This document shows positions 1 through 8,388 of a stretch of DNA of 34,920 bases, piece by piece. Every line of letters begins with the position of its first letter. The stretch's first letter is position 1. Made by a program: the position numbers and the translations under genes. The notes under the pieces were generated by a model. The model saw nothing but the letters and a program-made list of their open reading frames with translations. It made no database searches and was not told the DNA's origin. Source of the stretch: QQUD01 sp039029915 (GTDB lineage Bacteria > Chloroflexota > Anaerolineae > Promineifilales > Promineifilaceae); assembly GCA_039029915.1 (NCBI GenBank), contig JBCCFD010000023.1, forward strand, positions 1 through 34,920, in the 5' to 3' direction.

Positions 1-3000
1 AAAAGGATAGGCATGGCCGCAATCAGTCCCATGCCTAAGCGTAAAACGGTGCTGTTGAGCAAGTAGCTGGCGGACTTTTCCCGCGCTTGGGAGACATCGC
101 GAATGAGCAAGATGTCTAGCCCAAAGTTGGAGATAATTTCAAATAAAACGGCCGTTGTGATTGCCGTTTGATAGCTTCCTGTGTCAGCTGGGCCAAGCAC
201 TCGCAAATAGTAAAGCGCAAAGGCAAAATCGATCCCCTTGTTGAACAGATTCAGCACCATGGGCGCTACGCTGTTTTTGGCCAGCCGCTGCACCATCGAT
301 TGTTCGCTTGTTTCACCGCTAAACCGCTGCCAGCCAATAACCACCCCCGCAAAAACCAGAATAATCGCCCCCATAACCGACGCTAACCCACCGAGCCAAA
401 AACTGGATGGACTATACCGAAAACGAATGGACCAATCGCCTTCTTCGAGTAGAATGCCCCTAAAATTGCCGTTGACCAAGTGAACGTCAACCTGCTCTTC
501 TTCACTATCTGATAGGCTAATATCTGTGACAAAGGCATTCCAGCCGGGGAAATAGCTATCATTGAGAATGAGCCATGAGGGGGAGGTAACGGAAGCTTCA
601 ACAATAACTTCGCGATTTGAATAATGCATCATTGTTGCAGGCGTATAAGAATTGGGGATTGGAGGGTCGTTCTCGTTAATCGTCAATCGTGAATCATCAA
701 TCCCACTGGAGCCACCAACAATGGCATATTGCCTTGGATCATATTGGCGTAAATCGGTCAGCGGATCTTCACTAACAACGGTTGACGTTTGCGGCAAGGT
801 GTAGGCACGGGGAGCCACGCCAAGGTTTTCATAGATACGGAGGCCTGCTCCTTCCCAAACCTGTTCAAATTTTGGCGGGCCAATCACATCAGGTGTGATG
901 ACATATTTAACATTGAGGACATCGAGTAGTGGTGAATCGAGGGTGGCGTGGGCACCGACGGGCTGAATTTTATTGTAAATCAGGCCGTTTTGCGGTTCGA
1001 GGGTGGCCATGTAGTTGGTGTACTGTTTGGGGATGATGGAGTCGTAGCCGCGAATATCTTCAAAGCCGTAAAACCAGCCGCTGTTGGCGTTGAGTGGGGC
1101 ACCGCCGTTCGGCGTAAAGCTGGTAATGCGCCACTGCCCTGGCTGTTGCTCAAGCCACTGTACCAATTCTGGCTTATGGTCTAGAAGCGAGGCGTCAACG
1201 GCCGTATTAAAATTCCGGCCTGCTAAAAAGAGATCCGCGATAATTAAAAAAGCAGCGGCGAGAATAAACGGCCGTTTGAACCCTTTATTGCCTAGCCAAA
1301 GCACGATCCCACTCCCCAGCACCATCAGCCCAAAGATGAGAAGTTGCCAAAACTGATAGCCGTAAAACGCCTCAGCCGAGGGAAACGCCGTCGTCGCGAG
1401 CGCCAAGCCTAGAAAAACCCGCTCAACTAAACTCGCAAAACGGCCGTATTGCCAAAGCGAAACGCCCAGCCCGCCAAGAACAAGGATGCCAGCAAAAATT
1501 GTTACAAGAGGGAGGTAGCGAGAAGCGAGGGGCGAGAAGCGAGAAGCAAGCGGTTTGTTACTTGTTGATTGTTGACTGTTATCTGTTGACTGTTCCCCAG
1601 TCCCAAATCCCAAATCCCCAATTCCTAATACCCAATCAACCCCATATCCTGCCAATACCGCCACACAAACCGACAGCGGAAAAACCCAGCGAAACGGTGT
1701 GTGTAGCTGGTTAACAAAAGGGAGACCGTAATAAAGGAGACCATAGAGCGGTGTGCCAAAGATAAAGCCAAGGGAGGCTAAAGAAAGCAGGACGAAGAAT
1801 TGAATACGGCCGTTTCGCCACAGTCTTACCACCGCCAGCCCAGCCAAAATTAAAGGCAAAATGCCTAAGTAAATAGCCCCTTCAACGTGATTTTTAAAGC
1901 CCCACGCGCTATCTCGCTTTGGTTGGCCTTCGTAATTTGTTTCAAATGGAATGATCTCGCCTGTAAACGGGTCTCGGTAGTCGTGATGAGTAGGATTGCC
2001 AAAAAAGTTGGGGATGGCTAGCGTAATCACGCGACGCTCTTGGAATCCATAGAATCGAATTTCTTCAAGCGTCGAAGAGGATTCTCGAAAATTAACCTGC
2101 CCCAATTCGTATAGTGGAACTAGCTGGATACCACCCAGCATGAGGCCAACCAGCACCATTCCCAACAGTTGGAAAGCTGGTACAAGAACTCGTTGACGCC
2201 AAGGCTGACCGGTGCGACTTGCCAAAATCCCAACTGAAGCAAGCCGCCACGCCGCATAAAGCCCCATCACGAGTAGGGTATAAATTGTATACTCAATATG
2301 CCCGGCTAATATCTGCATTCCCAATCCAACAGCCCCAATGCCAAGCCATAAAAATTGTGGTATGTTGCTTGCTTTTTGATCCCCAATCCCCAATCCCCGA
2401 TCTCCAGCCCCCGATCCCCAATCCCCAATCCCCCTTTCAATACATGCCAGCAGCAGCGGTAACCAAACAATCGCTCCGCTAACCATCGGAAAAACGGCGG
2501 CGCTGATGATGAGCGTGCCGCAGCCTTGGAACACGAGTCCCGCGATAAAGGCGCTGGGTCGGCTGAGGTTAAGAACACGGCCGTAAACGTACATAAAAAC
2601 GCCAGCCAACCATACCTGACTCAGCGCATACCAACCGTATGCTTTGGTTAACGGCATCACAAAAAAGAGCCAGCTAAAAGGATAATAAGCAGAATGTTGA
2701 CCCGCAGCGAGAAAAGGGACCCCTGCAAAGAGGTGAGGATTCCATAGCGGAATATCACCCGCTAAGATCGTCTCGCGAACGTACTGTTTCCACACCACGT
2801 TTTGCAAGATCATATCGCTAATTAAGCCGTTGTGCGGCGACCCAACCCCTAATTCTGCGGCGGAAGCGGCCCAAGGTGCCCACTCGTATAAATTGTCGAT
2901 GGGAAGCATCGTTTTTGAGCCGATGGTCACGTCAAAGTAGAGCAGAGTGGGGAGGATTAGGAATCCAAGCAGGGGAATGATGGTGGGCAAATACGGCCGT

Positions 3001-3011
3001 AAACGTCTCAT
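1..3011 (-). CDS. YfhO-type membrane protein fused to a Wzx-type flippase (partial, runs off the left edge)
   Basis: The frame is open from ATG at 3011 to base 1, about 1003 codons with no stop; I rechecked the frame codon by codon between positions 420 and 121. Residues 1 to about 905 are hydrophobic with many membrane segments. They resemble the YfhO family, large GT-C-like membrane proteins implicated in glycosylating cell-envelope polymers, and they end in a soluble stretch and a last membrane segment (GGLASVMGAIILVFAGVV). From about residue 912 the sequence changes to the N-terminus of a polysaccharide flippase, with YYLRVLGPADTGSY and FGLDILLIRDVSQA, typical of Wzx/MATE-like exporters. 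The frame also carries two low-complexity insertions (1501-1640 and 2370-2433). Inference: one polypeptide joins envelope-glycan modification to lipid-linked glycan flipping. The YfhO call is fairly secure; the fusion depends on there being no sequencing error near 250-300. Confidence 0.75.
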   Translation of the reverse strand, partial: MRRLRPYLPTIIPLLGFLILPTLLYFDVTIGSKTMLPIDNLYEWAPWAASAAELGVGSPHNGLISDMILQNVVWKQYVRETILAGDIPLWNPHLFAGVPFLAAGQHSAYYPFSWLFFVMPLTKAYGWYALSQVWLAGVFMYVYGRVLNLSRPSAFIAGLVFQGCGTLIISAAVFPMVSGAIVWLPLLLACIERGIGDWGSGAGDRGLGIGDQKASNIPQFLWLGIGAVGLGMQILAGHIEYTIYTLLVMGLYAAWRLASVGILASRTGQPWRQRVLVPAFQLLGMVLVGLMLGGIQLVPLYELGQVNFRESSSTLEEIRFYGFQERRVITLAIPNFFGNPTHHDYRDPFTGEIIPFETNYEGQPKRDSAWGFKNHVEGAIYLGILPLILAGLAVVRLWRNGRIQFFVLLSLASLGFIFGTPLYGLLYYGLPFVNQLHTPFRWVFPLSVCVAVLAGYGVDWVLGIGDLGFGTGEQSTDNSQQSTSNKPLASRFSPLASRYLPLVTIFAGILVLGGLGVSLWQYGRFASLVERVFLGLALATTAFPSAEAFYGYQFWQLLIFGLMVLGSGIVLWLGNKGFKRPFILAAAFLIIADLFLAGRNFNTAVDASLLDHKPELVQWLEQQPGQWRITSFTPNGGAPLNANSGWFYGFEDIRGYDSIIPKQYTNYMATLEPQNGLIYNKIQPVGAHATLDSPLLDVLNVKYVITPDVIGPPKFEQVWEGAGLRIYENLGVAPRAYTLPQTSTVVSEDPLTDLRQYDPRQYAIVGGSSGIDDSRLTINENDPPIPNSYTPATMMHYSNREVIVEASVTSPSWLILNDSYFPGWNAFVTDISLSDSEEEQVDVHLVNGNFRGILLEEGDWSIRFRYSPSSFWLGGLASVMGAIILVFAGVVIGWQRFSGETSEQSMVQRLAKNSVAPMVLNLFNKGIDFAFALYYLRVLGPADTGSYQTAITTAVLFEIISNFGLDILLIRDVSQAREKSASYLLNSTVLRLGMGLIAAMPIL
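1501..1640. repeat. Low-complexity repeat tract inside the YfhO-type gene
   Basis: This stretch holds repeated AGAAGCGAG units, then a TTGATTGTTGACTGTT-type repeat, then CCCAAATCCCAAATCCCC units. On the minus strand it stays in frame and encodes a hydrophilic insert (LGIGDLGFGTG, then a Gln/Ser/Thr-rich part, then PLASRFSPLASRYLP) between two membrane segments. Similar sequence occurs between genes in this window, for example near 18331-18430 and 26040-26150. It looks like an intergenic-type repeat that landed in a coding region without breaking it. Confidence 0.6.
2370..2433. repeat. GGGGATT-type heptamer repeats inside the YfhO-type gene
   Basis: The plus strand shows repeated CCCCAATC and CCCCGATC units. 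On the minus strand they encode a Gly/Asp-rich insert (GIGDWGSGAGDRG) between the hydrophobic segments WLPLLLACIE and FLWLGIGAVGLGMQ. The insert stays in frame. The same heptamer recurs between genes near 18331-18350. Confidence 0.6.
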
Positions 3012-3080
3012 AAACACACAAAATGTCCTCAATACCCGTGCGCAAACGTGCTAAAACGCTTGCCGAAAGGTATGCAGCGC

Positions 3081-3089
3081 GTATTATCA
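3081..3089 (-). promoter_or_regulatory. Candidate extended -10 promoter for the YfhO-type gene
   Basis: On the minus strand the sequence reads TGATAATAC, an extended -10 (TGN before TAATAC) about 70 bases upstream of ATG 3011. A TTGCCC lies upstream, but its spacing to the -10 (12 bases) is too short for a standard -35. The same TGN-TANNNT pattern appears before three other genes here. This is a weak prediction made by eye. Confidence 0.3.
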
Positions 3090-3138
3090 CACAAAATTGG
3101 GCAACGACACCCTGTATTCCCTACGTTATCTAGATTTT

Positions 3139-4002
3139 TTATAAATGCTTTTCTAGCACTTGGAGGAGCGAATCAACATCGCTGGCATCTACATTTTCAG
3201 AAGCCAGCGTAGCCACCCGAACGGTTAAACGCTCGCTTTCGGGGAGTTCAGGTAGGCGGTGACGATCGAGAGCTGGATAAAAATATTGAATAGAAGGCTG
3301 TAAGCGCAGCATGCAGCGGTCTGCAATGAGCTTGCTCCGCTCAGCATCCGTGACGATGATAAAATCACCGCTGTCTACGTGACCAATAAAATCATCTTCA
3401 CCACCAAACTCTTGTACGGCGTTGCTAATCATTAATGTGACTGCGCGCGATACGTCGTCAGTGGCCACAAAGCCAAACCGATCCCGAAAACGGCTCAAAC
3501 CACGGATGCCAGCCAAGACCAATGCCCAATCTGAATCAGAGAGCATTTTGGTCAAGCGTTCTTTCACTAGGACGCCTTCAGGGAGACCCGTTACCGGGTT
3601 TGAGATCGTACTGTAGTTTGCTCGTCGAATGGCATTACGAATACGGAGTCGAAGTTCTTGAATGTCAAACGGCTTGGTGATGTAGTCCACTGCACCAAGC
3701 TCTAAGCCCGCTAACTTGTCCTCGCGTTCTCGCTTTTCAGTGAGAAAAATGATGGGCACATTTTGGGTGCGTCGGGCAGACCGTAACTGTTTTGCCACCG
3801 CATAACCATCAATATCAGGGAGGCGAATGTCCAGCACAACGATATCTGGTGGGTTTTGCCTTATTTGCTCAACAGCCGCGACACCCCGTGCCGCATGGAA
3901 GACTTGATATCCTTGCACTCGAAAATAAGCACTAAGCATTTCAGATAAATCGGCGTCGTCTTCAACTAAGAAAACTTTTGCACCAGAAGTTTTGTCAACC
4001 AA
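3139..4002 (-). CDS. Response regulator with a degenerate GGDEF domain
   Basis: This 287-residue protein starts with a receiver domain (residues 8-125): acidic pair E15/D16/D17, phospho-acceptor D58 in VVLDIRLPD, T88 and K110 in TKPF. A GGDEF-like domain follows from NPVTGLP (135-141), but the signature is replaced by HVDSGDFI (208-215). Diguanylate cyclase activity is therefore unlikely; an effector or protein-interaction role is more probable. The start is TTG at 4002, chosen because AGGGAG (plus strand 4012-4017) lies nine bases upstream and no in-frame ATG precedes the receiver core. No histidine kinase is adjacent; the nearest is at 24340-25941, without evidence of pairing. It lies in the same direction as the V4R gene upstream, separated by 214 bases with inverted repeats. 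The REC call is secure; the output function is unknown. Confidence 0.88.
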   Translation of the reverse strand: MVDKTSGAKVFLVEDDADLSEMLSAYFRVQGYQVFHAARGVAAVEQIRQNPPDIVVLDIRLPDIDGYAVAKQLRSARRTQNVPIIFLTEKREREDKLAGLELGAVDYITKPFDIQELRLRIRNAIRRANYSTISNPVTGLPEGVLVKERLTKMLSDSDWALVLAGIRGLSRFRDRFGFVATDDVSRAVTLMISNAVQEFGGEDDFIGHVDSGDFIIVTDAERSKLIADRCMLRLQPSIQYFYPALDRHRLPELPESERLTVRVATLASENVDASDVDSLLQVLEKHL

Positions 4003-4057
4003 AATGACGTTCTCCCTGTTTATTTCTAAATTTATATTACGACACTATGATTAAGTT

Positions 4058-4170
4058 TTCCGAAGTTTCTAAAATGAAAACCTGGTTAGATAAACGCTTC
4101 GGAACTTTGTTTCACTTAAGTAAACCGGTTTAAACTACAGGTTCTCCGAAAATTTTATCCGGTTTACTTA
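4058..4170. promoter_or_regulatory. Inverted-repeat cluster between the response regulator and V4R genes
   Basis: TAAGTAAACCGG (4117-4128) is inverted as CCGGTTTACTTA (4159-4170), a perfect 12-base repeat with a 30-base gap. The left arm overlaps a second perfect palindrome, TAAACCGGTTTA (4121-4132). A further pair, TTCCGAAG (4058-4065) and CTTCGGAA (4097-4104), sits closer to the response regulator start. CCGGTTTA recurs at 4891-4898, upstream of the V4R and GH1 genes. These may be operator sites or structured RNA at the end of the V4R transcript; the sequence alone does not decide. Confidence 0.35.
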
Positions 4171-4216
4171 GATTAGTATACAACAATAGGTAGTGTAGGG
4201 GGCGGTAGAGTTTAAA

Positions 4217-4852
4217 CTACTTGATGGGTTCTTTATCAATTTTGAAGACGCATGCTTCATCGCCAGCCGCTTTACATTTTATTTGATCAACGCGGAATTC
4301 CATGCCACCGCTGACCCAGCGGAGTGTCTCTTGTAAAATGCCTGCCGCAATATGGCAGATAGGCCCATCTGACTCTTGGCCCCAACACATTGAGCATTGA
4401 TCGATAGTGTAAAGAAAGTGATCGTCAAAATCTTCAACCCGACTGATTTGATCGCTAAATTGGGTAAATATGCGAGCGACAGCAGGAACGCCAATTTTTA
4501 GTTTAGTTTGCAGTGGTAATACTTTAAATGCAAGGTCGCTGACGCCGGCCAAGGCACCAAACTGCTTTAAGCCTTTGGTAAAAATGGCTCGCCCACCGCG
4601 TAATGCCAACCCACGCCCACCGCGCGGTCCGTAAATTTCATGAAGGCCAGCATTGAGATTGCTGATATAAGCAAAATCAAATTCTTTTTCAAGATTATCA
4701 GGGGGGAGCTGTTCAATATGTTTTTGAAGGTTAATGAGGTTGAGGAGAGCATTTAAACCATTGCGCCCCATAACATCTTCTAGAGATTCGAGGAGGATGC
4801 GTCCCATTTTGTTAGGATAGTACAAGCCGCTTTCAGGAACTAAAGTTTTCAA
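4217..4852 (-). CDS. V4R (4-vinyl reductase) domain protein
   Basis: The C-terminal half carries the V4R pattern: conserved cysteines in CSMCWGQ and the closing motif CKAAGDEACVFKI. V4R domains occur in BchJ-like proteins and in small-molecule or metal-binding sensor proteins; the four cysteines suggest a metal or ligand site. The N-terminal part begins LYYPNKMGRILLESLEDVMG, usual for stand-alone V4R proteins in soil and hot-spring bacteria. I chose TTG at 4852 (211 residues) because GGAG lies six bases upstream; TTG at 4864 is the alternative and has no visible ribosome binding site. There is no signal peptide or membrane segment. It is divergent from the GH1 gene, and a CCGGTTTA sequence lies between them. 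No bacteriochlorophyll genes are visible, so a pigment role is not supported here. Confidence 0.8.
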   Translation of the reverse strand: MKTLVPESGLYYPNKMGRILLESLEDVMGRNGLNALLNLINLQKHIEQLPPDNLEKEFDFAYISNLNAGLHEIYGPRGGRGLALRGGRAIFTKGLKQFGALAGVSDLAFKVLPLQTKLKIGVPAVARIFTQFSDQISRVEDFDDHFLYTIDQCSMCWGQESDGPICHIAAGILQETLRWVSGGMEFRVDQIKCKAAGDEACVFKIDKEPIK

Positions 4853-5047
4853 TGGTTTCTCCAAGAAATAGAAACAGTGAATTTGATATACCGGTTTATA
4901 TAATTCGGCTTCATCATCTGGATATTATACAATAATAAGTATAACAAGCGGGTGAATTTTAAACAAAAACTTTGGTGGGTTTGCCTCGCTTATCGTAAAC
5001 GGGTTAAACGGATAAAAAATAGACTTTATCGCTGAAGAAGAAGGCTT

Positions 5048-6385
5048 ATGGCAAGAGGGAAAATGGTTTTTCCTGCTGATTTTCGGTGGGGGACGGCAAC
5101 GGCTTCATTCCAAGTAGAAGGCAACAATTCAAATAGCGATTGGTGGCGTTGGGAGGAAAACGGCCGTATTTTGCATAATCATCGCTCGGGTCTGGCTAGC
5201 GATTGGTGGGCCAATGCTGAGCGAGATTTAGACATGGCCGCTGAGTTAGGTAACAATGCCCATCGTCTCTCCCTTGAATGGAGTCGCATCGAGCCAGAGC
5301 CGAGCCGTTTTGATCAGGCTGCACTAACCCGCTACCGTGAAATACTAACCGCCATGCTAGCTCGTGGCATTGAGCCCATGGTGACACTGCACCACTTTAG
5401 CAACCCTATCTGGCTTACTGAAAAGAAAGATTTTAATAGCGATATCGTTGTAGACTATTTCAAGCGGTACGTTGAAAAAGTAGTTGACACTTTGGGCGAT
5501 CTGGTGCCTAAGTGGGTTACCATTAATGAACCAATGGTGTATATCGCCTTTCGTTACTTAACTGGTGAATTTCCAGAACCGTCACAAACTGGCATGATTG
5601 CCGCCTTTCAGGCGATGCGCAATATGCTGCGCTGCCACGCTGCAGCCTTTCACGCCATAAAAGAGCGGCAGCCACAGGCTGAGGTGGGCTTGGCTAAAAA
5701 CATACCTATTATTCAACCGTTTGAGGAAGAGAACTGGTTAGATGGCTGGATGAGCAGGCGGCTTCACTATTTGTTTAACGTGCTCTGGATGCGCAGTATG
5801 ACAAACGGTCGTTTTTACTGGCCAGCTGGTCGTGAAAAAGTGCCTCATCTTGCTAATAGCTATGACTTTATTGGGATCAACTATTACAGTCGTTACTATA
5901 CCCAATTCCCACCCCCCAAGACGTTTGTCCTTCAAGAGTGGAAGCCTGAAGCGCAGGTGACCGATGGGAACTATGGTGAGGTTTACCCTGAAGGGTTATT
6001 TCAAGCCATTAATTTGATGATGCCTTATAAAAAGCCGATTTATATTACAGAAAATGGGTGTCCGGATGTTAAAGACGAAATACGGCCGTCTTTTATTCTG
6101 CGCCATTTGCGAGAAGTGTGGCGAGCTATAAGCTTCAACTTCCCTATCATGGGCTACTATCATTGGAGCTTGGTTGATAATTTTGAGTGGCACAATGGCT
6201 GGACACAACGGTTTGGGCTCCTTGCCCTAGATACCGATACTCAAGCACGCACACTTCGTCAGAGTGGTCACCTGTATGGTGAAATTTGCAAGACGGGTAC
6301 CGTGAGTAGCGAAATGGTCGAAAAATATGCCCCGCAGCTAATGGATACCCTCTTCCCTGGACACAACCCAACCCCAAGGATGTGA
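5048..6385 (+). CDS. Glycoside hydrolase family 1 (beta-glucosidase-like)
   Basis: This 445-residue protein is a normal-length GH1 enzyme, a retaining glycosidase acting on beta-linked glucosides or galactosides. It opens with FPADFRWGTATASFQVEG, has the acid/base glutamate E161 in TINEP (158-162) and the nucleophile E335 in ITENG (333-337), and closes with GYYHWSLVDNFEW (369-381), which lines the sugar site. No signal peptide is present, so it should act in the cytoplasm. The start ATG at 5048 follows AGAAGG four bases upstream; M6 is a less likely alternative. No sugar transporter or regulator is adjacent, so the substrate cannot be told. The downstream yebC promoter overlaps its stop codon. 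Confidence 0.93.
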   Translation: MARGKMVFPADFRWGTATASFQVEGNNSNSDWWRWEENGRILHNHRSGLASDWWANAERDLDMAAELGNNAHRLSLEWSRIEPEPSRFDQAALTRYREILTAMLARGIEPMVTLHHFSNPIWLTEKKDFNSDIVVDYFKRYVEKVVDTLGDLVPKWVTINEPMVYIAFRYLTGEFPEPSQTGMIAAFQAMRNMLRCHAAAFHAIKERQPQAEVGLAKNIPIIQPFEEENWLDGWMSRRLHYLFNVLWMRSMTNGRFYWPAGREKVPHLANSYDFIGINYYSRYYTQFPPPKTFVLQEWKPEAQVTDGNYGEVYPEGLFQAINLMMPYKKPIYITENGCPDVKDEIRPSFILRHLREVWRAISFNFPIMGYYHWSLVDNFEWHNGWTQRFGLLALDTDTQARTLRQSGHLYGEICKTGTVSSEMVEKYAPQLMDTLFPGHNPTPRM

Positions 6386-6391
6386 TATAAT
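6383..6391 (+). promoter_or_regulatory. Extended -10 promoter for yebC-ruvC-ruvA
   Basis: TGATATAAT is a TGN extended -10 with a perfect TATAAT hexamer at 6386-6391. The TGA is also the stop codon of the GH1 gene. No clear -35 is seen. Transcription would begin near 6398, leaving a short leader with the strong Shine-Dalgarno AGGAGA at 6421-6426 before ATG 6434. Confidence 0.5.
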
Positions 6392-6433
6392 ATTTTTCCT
6401 TCATCCTTCAATATTTTTACAGGAGAGTGAATA

Positions 6434-7180
6434 ATGTCTGGACATTCAAAATGGTCTACCATTAAACACAAAAAGGCCGCTACCGATAAGAAGCGCGGCA
6501 AACTCTTTACACGCCTTGCCAAAGAAGTCACCATTGCCGCCCGCGAAGGGGGAGGCGACTTAGATTTTAACCCTCGGTTGGCGCTGGCTGTTGAGAAAGC
6601 AAAAGCAGCCAATATGCCCAAAGAAAATATCGAACGAGCTATCAAGCGAGGGACGGGCGAACTAGAAGGTGGTCAGCTTGAAGAGAATATGTACGAAGCA
6701 TATGGCCCCCACGGCGTTGGCATCTTGATTGAAGTTGTGACCGATAATCGCAATCGTGCCGTAGCTGATGTTCGTCATATGGTAAGTAAAAATGGTGGCA
6801 ACCTAGCTGAAACTGGTTCGGTTGGCTGGCAATTTACACGTAAAGGGTACATCGCGATCACGGATGATGTGGATCAAGATGAGCTATTTATGGTGGCTGC
6901 GGAAGCTGGCGCTGATGATGTGCAATTTGGTGAAGTCAACGAAGTTTACGCTGAAATTGAGGTCTTCCAAGATGTTCAAAAGGCACTTCGTGAGGCGGGA
7001 TACAGCTTAGCCGAAGCCAATTTGATCTATGATCCCAATAATCCAATGGAACTCACCCCTGAACAAACGATTCAGGTAATGAAATTCATTGAAGCGGTTG
7101 AGGACGTAGATGACGTTCAAAATGTCCACTCTACATTAGAGATTACGGACGACGCAATCGCTGCGATGGAAAGTGCTTAA
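6434..7180 (+). CDS. yebC: YebC/PmpR family protein (TACO1-like)
   Basis: This 248-residue protein starts with the family signature MSGHSKWSTIKHKKA and continues with the YebC core, including NMPKENIERAIKRG and YEAYGPHGVGI. YebC proteins were long annotated as DNA-binding regulators; more recent work on relatives supports a role in translation of difficult peptide stretches. Length and motifs are complete. A strong ribosome binding site (AGGAGA, about 7 bases before ATG) fixes the start. The stop codon overlaps the ruvC start by one base (TAATG), implying translational coupling. The yebC-ruvC-ruvA order is widely conserved. Confidence 0.97.
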   Translation: MSGHSKWSTIKHKKAATDKKRGKLFTRLAKEVTIAAREGGGDLDFNPRLALAVEKAKAANMPKENIERAIKRGTGELEGGQLEENMYEAYGPHGVGILIEVVTDNRNRAVADVRHMVSKNGGNLAETGSVGWQFTRKGYIAITDDVDQDELFMVAAEAGADDVQFGEVNEVYAEIEVFQDVQKALREAGYSLAEANLIYDPNNPMELTPEQTIQVMKFIEAVEDVDDVQNVHSTLEITDDAIAAMESA

Positions 7181-7668
7181 TGCGCATTATTGGTCTTGAT
7201 CCGGGCACCGCTACTACTGGGTATGGCATTATTGATGCCTCACCTGATGAACTGGTGCCCGTAACCTATGGTGTTATTTCAACGTCGCCTAAGCTAGAGA
7301 TGCCTCAGCGGCTTCAGCAAATCTATCAAGAATTAACTGAGCTGATTAATGAATACAAGCCTGTTTCGGCAGGGGTAGAGGAGCTGTTTTTCGGCCGTAA
7401 TGTCACCACAGCAATAACCGTTGGGCAAGCGCGAGGTATCCTTCTTTTAGCATTAGCCAACGCTAATATTCCAATCAAAGAATATTCCCCACCCAAAATA
7501 AAAGATGCTGTTGTGGGGTATGGCAAGGCCAATAAAGCTCAGGTGCAGTTGATGGTGCGCAATATGCTAGACCTGACTGAAACACCGCGCCCTGATGATG
7601 CAGCAGATGGCTTAGCCATTGCAATTACGCATTATCATTATCAGCGGTATGAGTCAATGTATGAGTGA
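7180..7668 (+). CDS. ruvC: Crossover junction endodeoxyribonuclease RuvC
   Basis: RuvC resolves Holliday junctions by paired nicks, in concert with RuvAB. The 162-residue protein has the four acidic catalytic residues in place: D7 in GLDPGTATTGYG, E67 in GVEELFFGRN, and D140 and D143 in DDAADGLAIAITH. Length is normal for the family. It shares a base with the yebC stop codon and is followed after 22 bases by ruvA, so the three genes are probably one operon. Confidence 0.97.
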   Translation: MRIIGLDPGTATTGYGIIDASPDELVPVTYGVISTSPKLEMPQRLQQIYQELTELINEYKPVSAGVEELFFGRNVTTAITVGQARGILLLALANANIPIKEYSPPKIKDAVVGYGKANKAQVQLMVRNMLDLTETPRPDDAADGLAIAITHYHYQRYESMYE

Positions 7669-7690
7669 GACGACTATTTTTTAAATTATC

Positions 7691-8275
7691 ATGATTGCGA
7701 GTGTAGCTGGATCCATTTTAGATATTGAGAATATGAGTCTTGTTGTTGCCGTAGGGGGCGTCGGGATTCGTGTTTTTGCCCCCAAAAACGTCCTTGAAAA
7801 CGTAGGCGGTGTAGGACGCCAAATTCAGCTTTTTACGCACATGATAGTGCGGGAGCAGGAGCTTTCTCTGTACGGGTTTGAGTCTAAAGAGGATTTGAAT
7901 CTTTTTGAACTACTGCTGGGTGTCAATGGGGTTGGGCCAAAGGTCGCTTTAGCTATATTGGGCACGTTAAGTCCGGAACTGCTCAAAAGCGCGATTATGA
8001 AAGAAGAAACGGCCGTTCTTCAGCGAGTACCAGGCATCGGGAAAAAGACCGCTGAACGAATCATGTTCCAACTTCGCGATAAGCTAGATTTGACAGATAT
8101 TACAATGGCAACGCCCCTGGTTAGCGACGTAGATGCAGATGTCATTGAAATCTTAACAGGGTTAGGATTCAGCATAGTTGAAGCCCAATCAGCCCTACAG
8201 AAACTTCCCCGAGAAGTAACAACGGTGGATGAACGCGTCCAACTTTCTCTTCAATACTTAGGTTCCCAGCTTTAA
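7691..8275 (+). CDS. ruvA: Holliday junction branch migration protein RuvA
   Basis: RuvA binds four-way junctions as a tetramer and loads the RuvB motor. The 194-residue product has the N-terminal OB-fold region (MIASVAGSILDIE), two helix-hairpin-helix motifs (LLGVNGVGPKVAL at 75-87 and VPGIGKKTAERI at 113-124) and the C-terminal three-helix domain (about 148-193) that contacts RuvB. ruvB, often the next gene, is not in this window. The start ATG has no strong ribosome binding site, which fits coupling to ruvC 22 bases upstream. Confidence 0.96.
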   Translation: MIASVAGSILDIENMSLVVAVGGVGIRVFAPKNVLENVGGVGRQIQLFTHMIVREQELSLYGFESKEDLNLFELLLGVNGVGPKVALAILGTLSPELLKSAIMKEETAVLQRVPGIGKKTAERIMFQLRDKLDLTDITMATPLVSDVDADVIEILTGLGFSIVEAQSALQKLPREVTTVDERVQLSLQYLGSQL

Positions 8276-8388
8276 ATTTTTTATCCAATTTTCACGCCTT
8301 GGGGCTTGAGTAATTATCCACATTTTATATGCTTTAATGACTCCACTTTAGTGTGTGTGGCGCTCTTCACTTAATCAAATAAGAAAGA

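Noticed and set aside
2306..2578. A 90-residue minus-strand frame inside the YfhO-type gene
   Set aside because: It is out of frame with the large gene, which is open throughout and has clear family character.
3139..4864. The response regulator and V4R protein as part of a photosynthesis cluster (BchJ link)
   Set aside because: No other pigment or photosynthesis gene is seen, and stand-alone V4R proteins are widespread in non-phototrophs.
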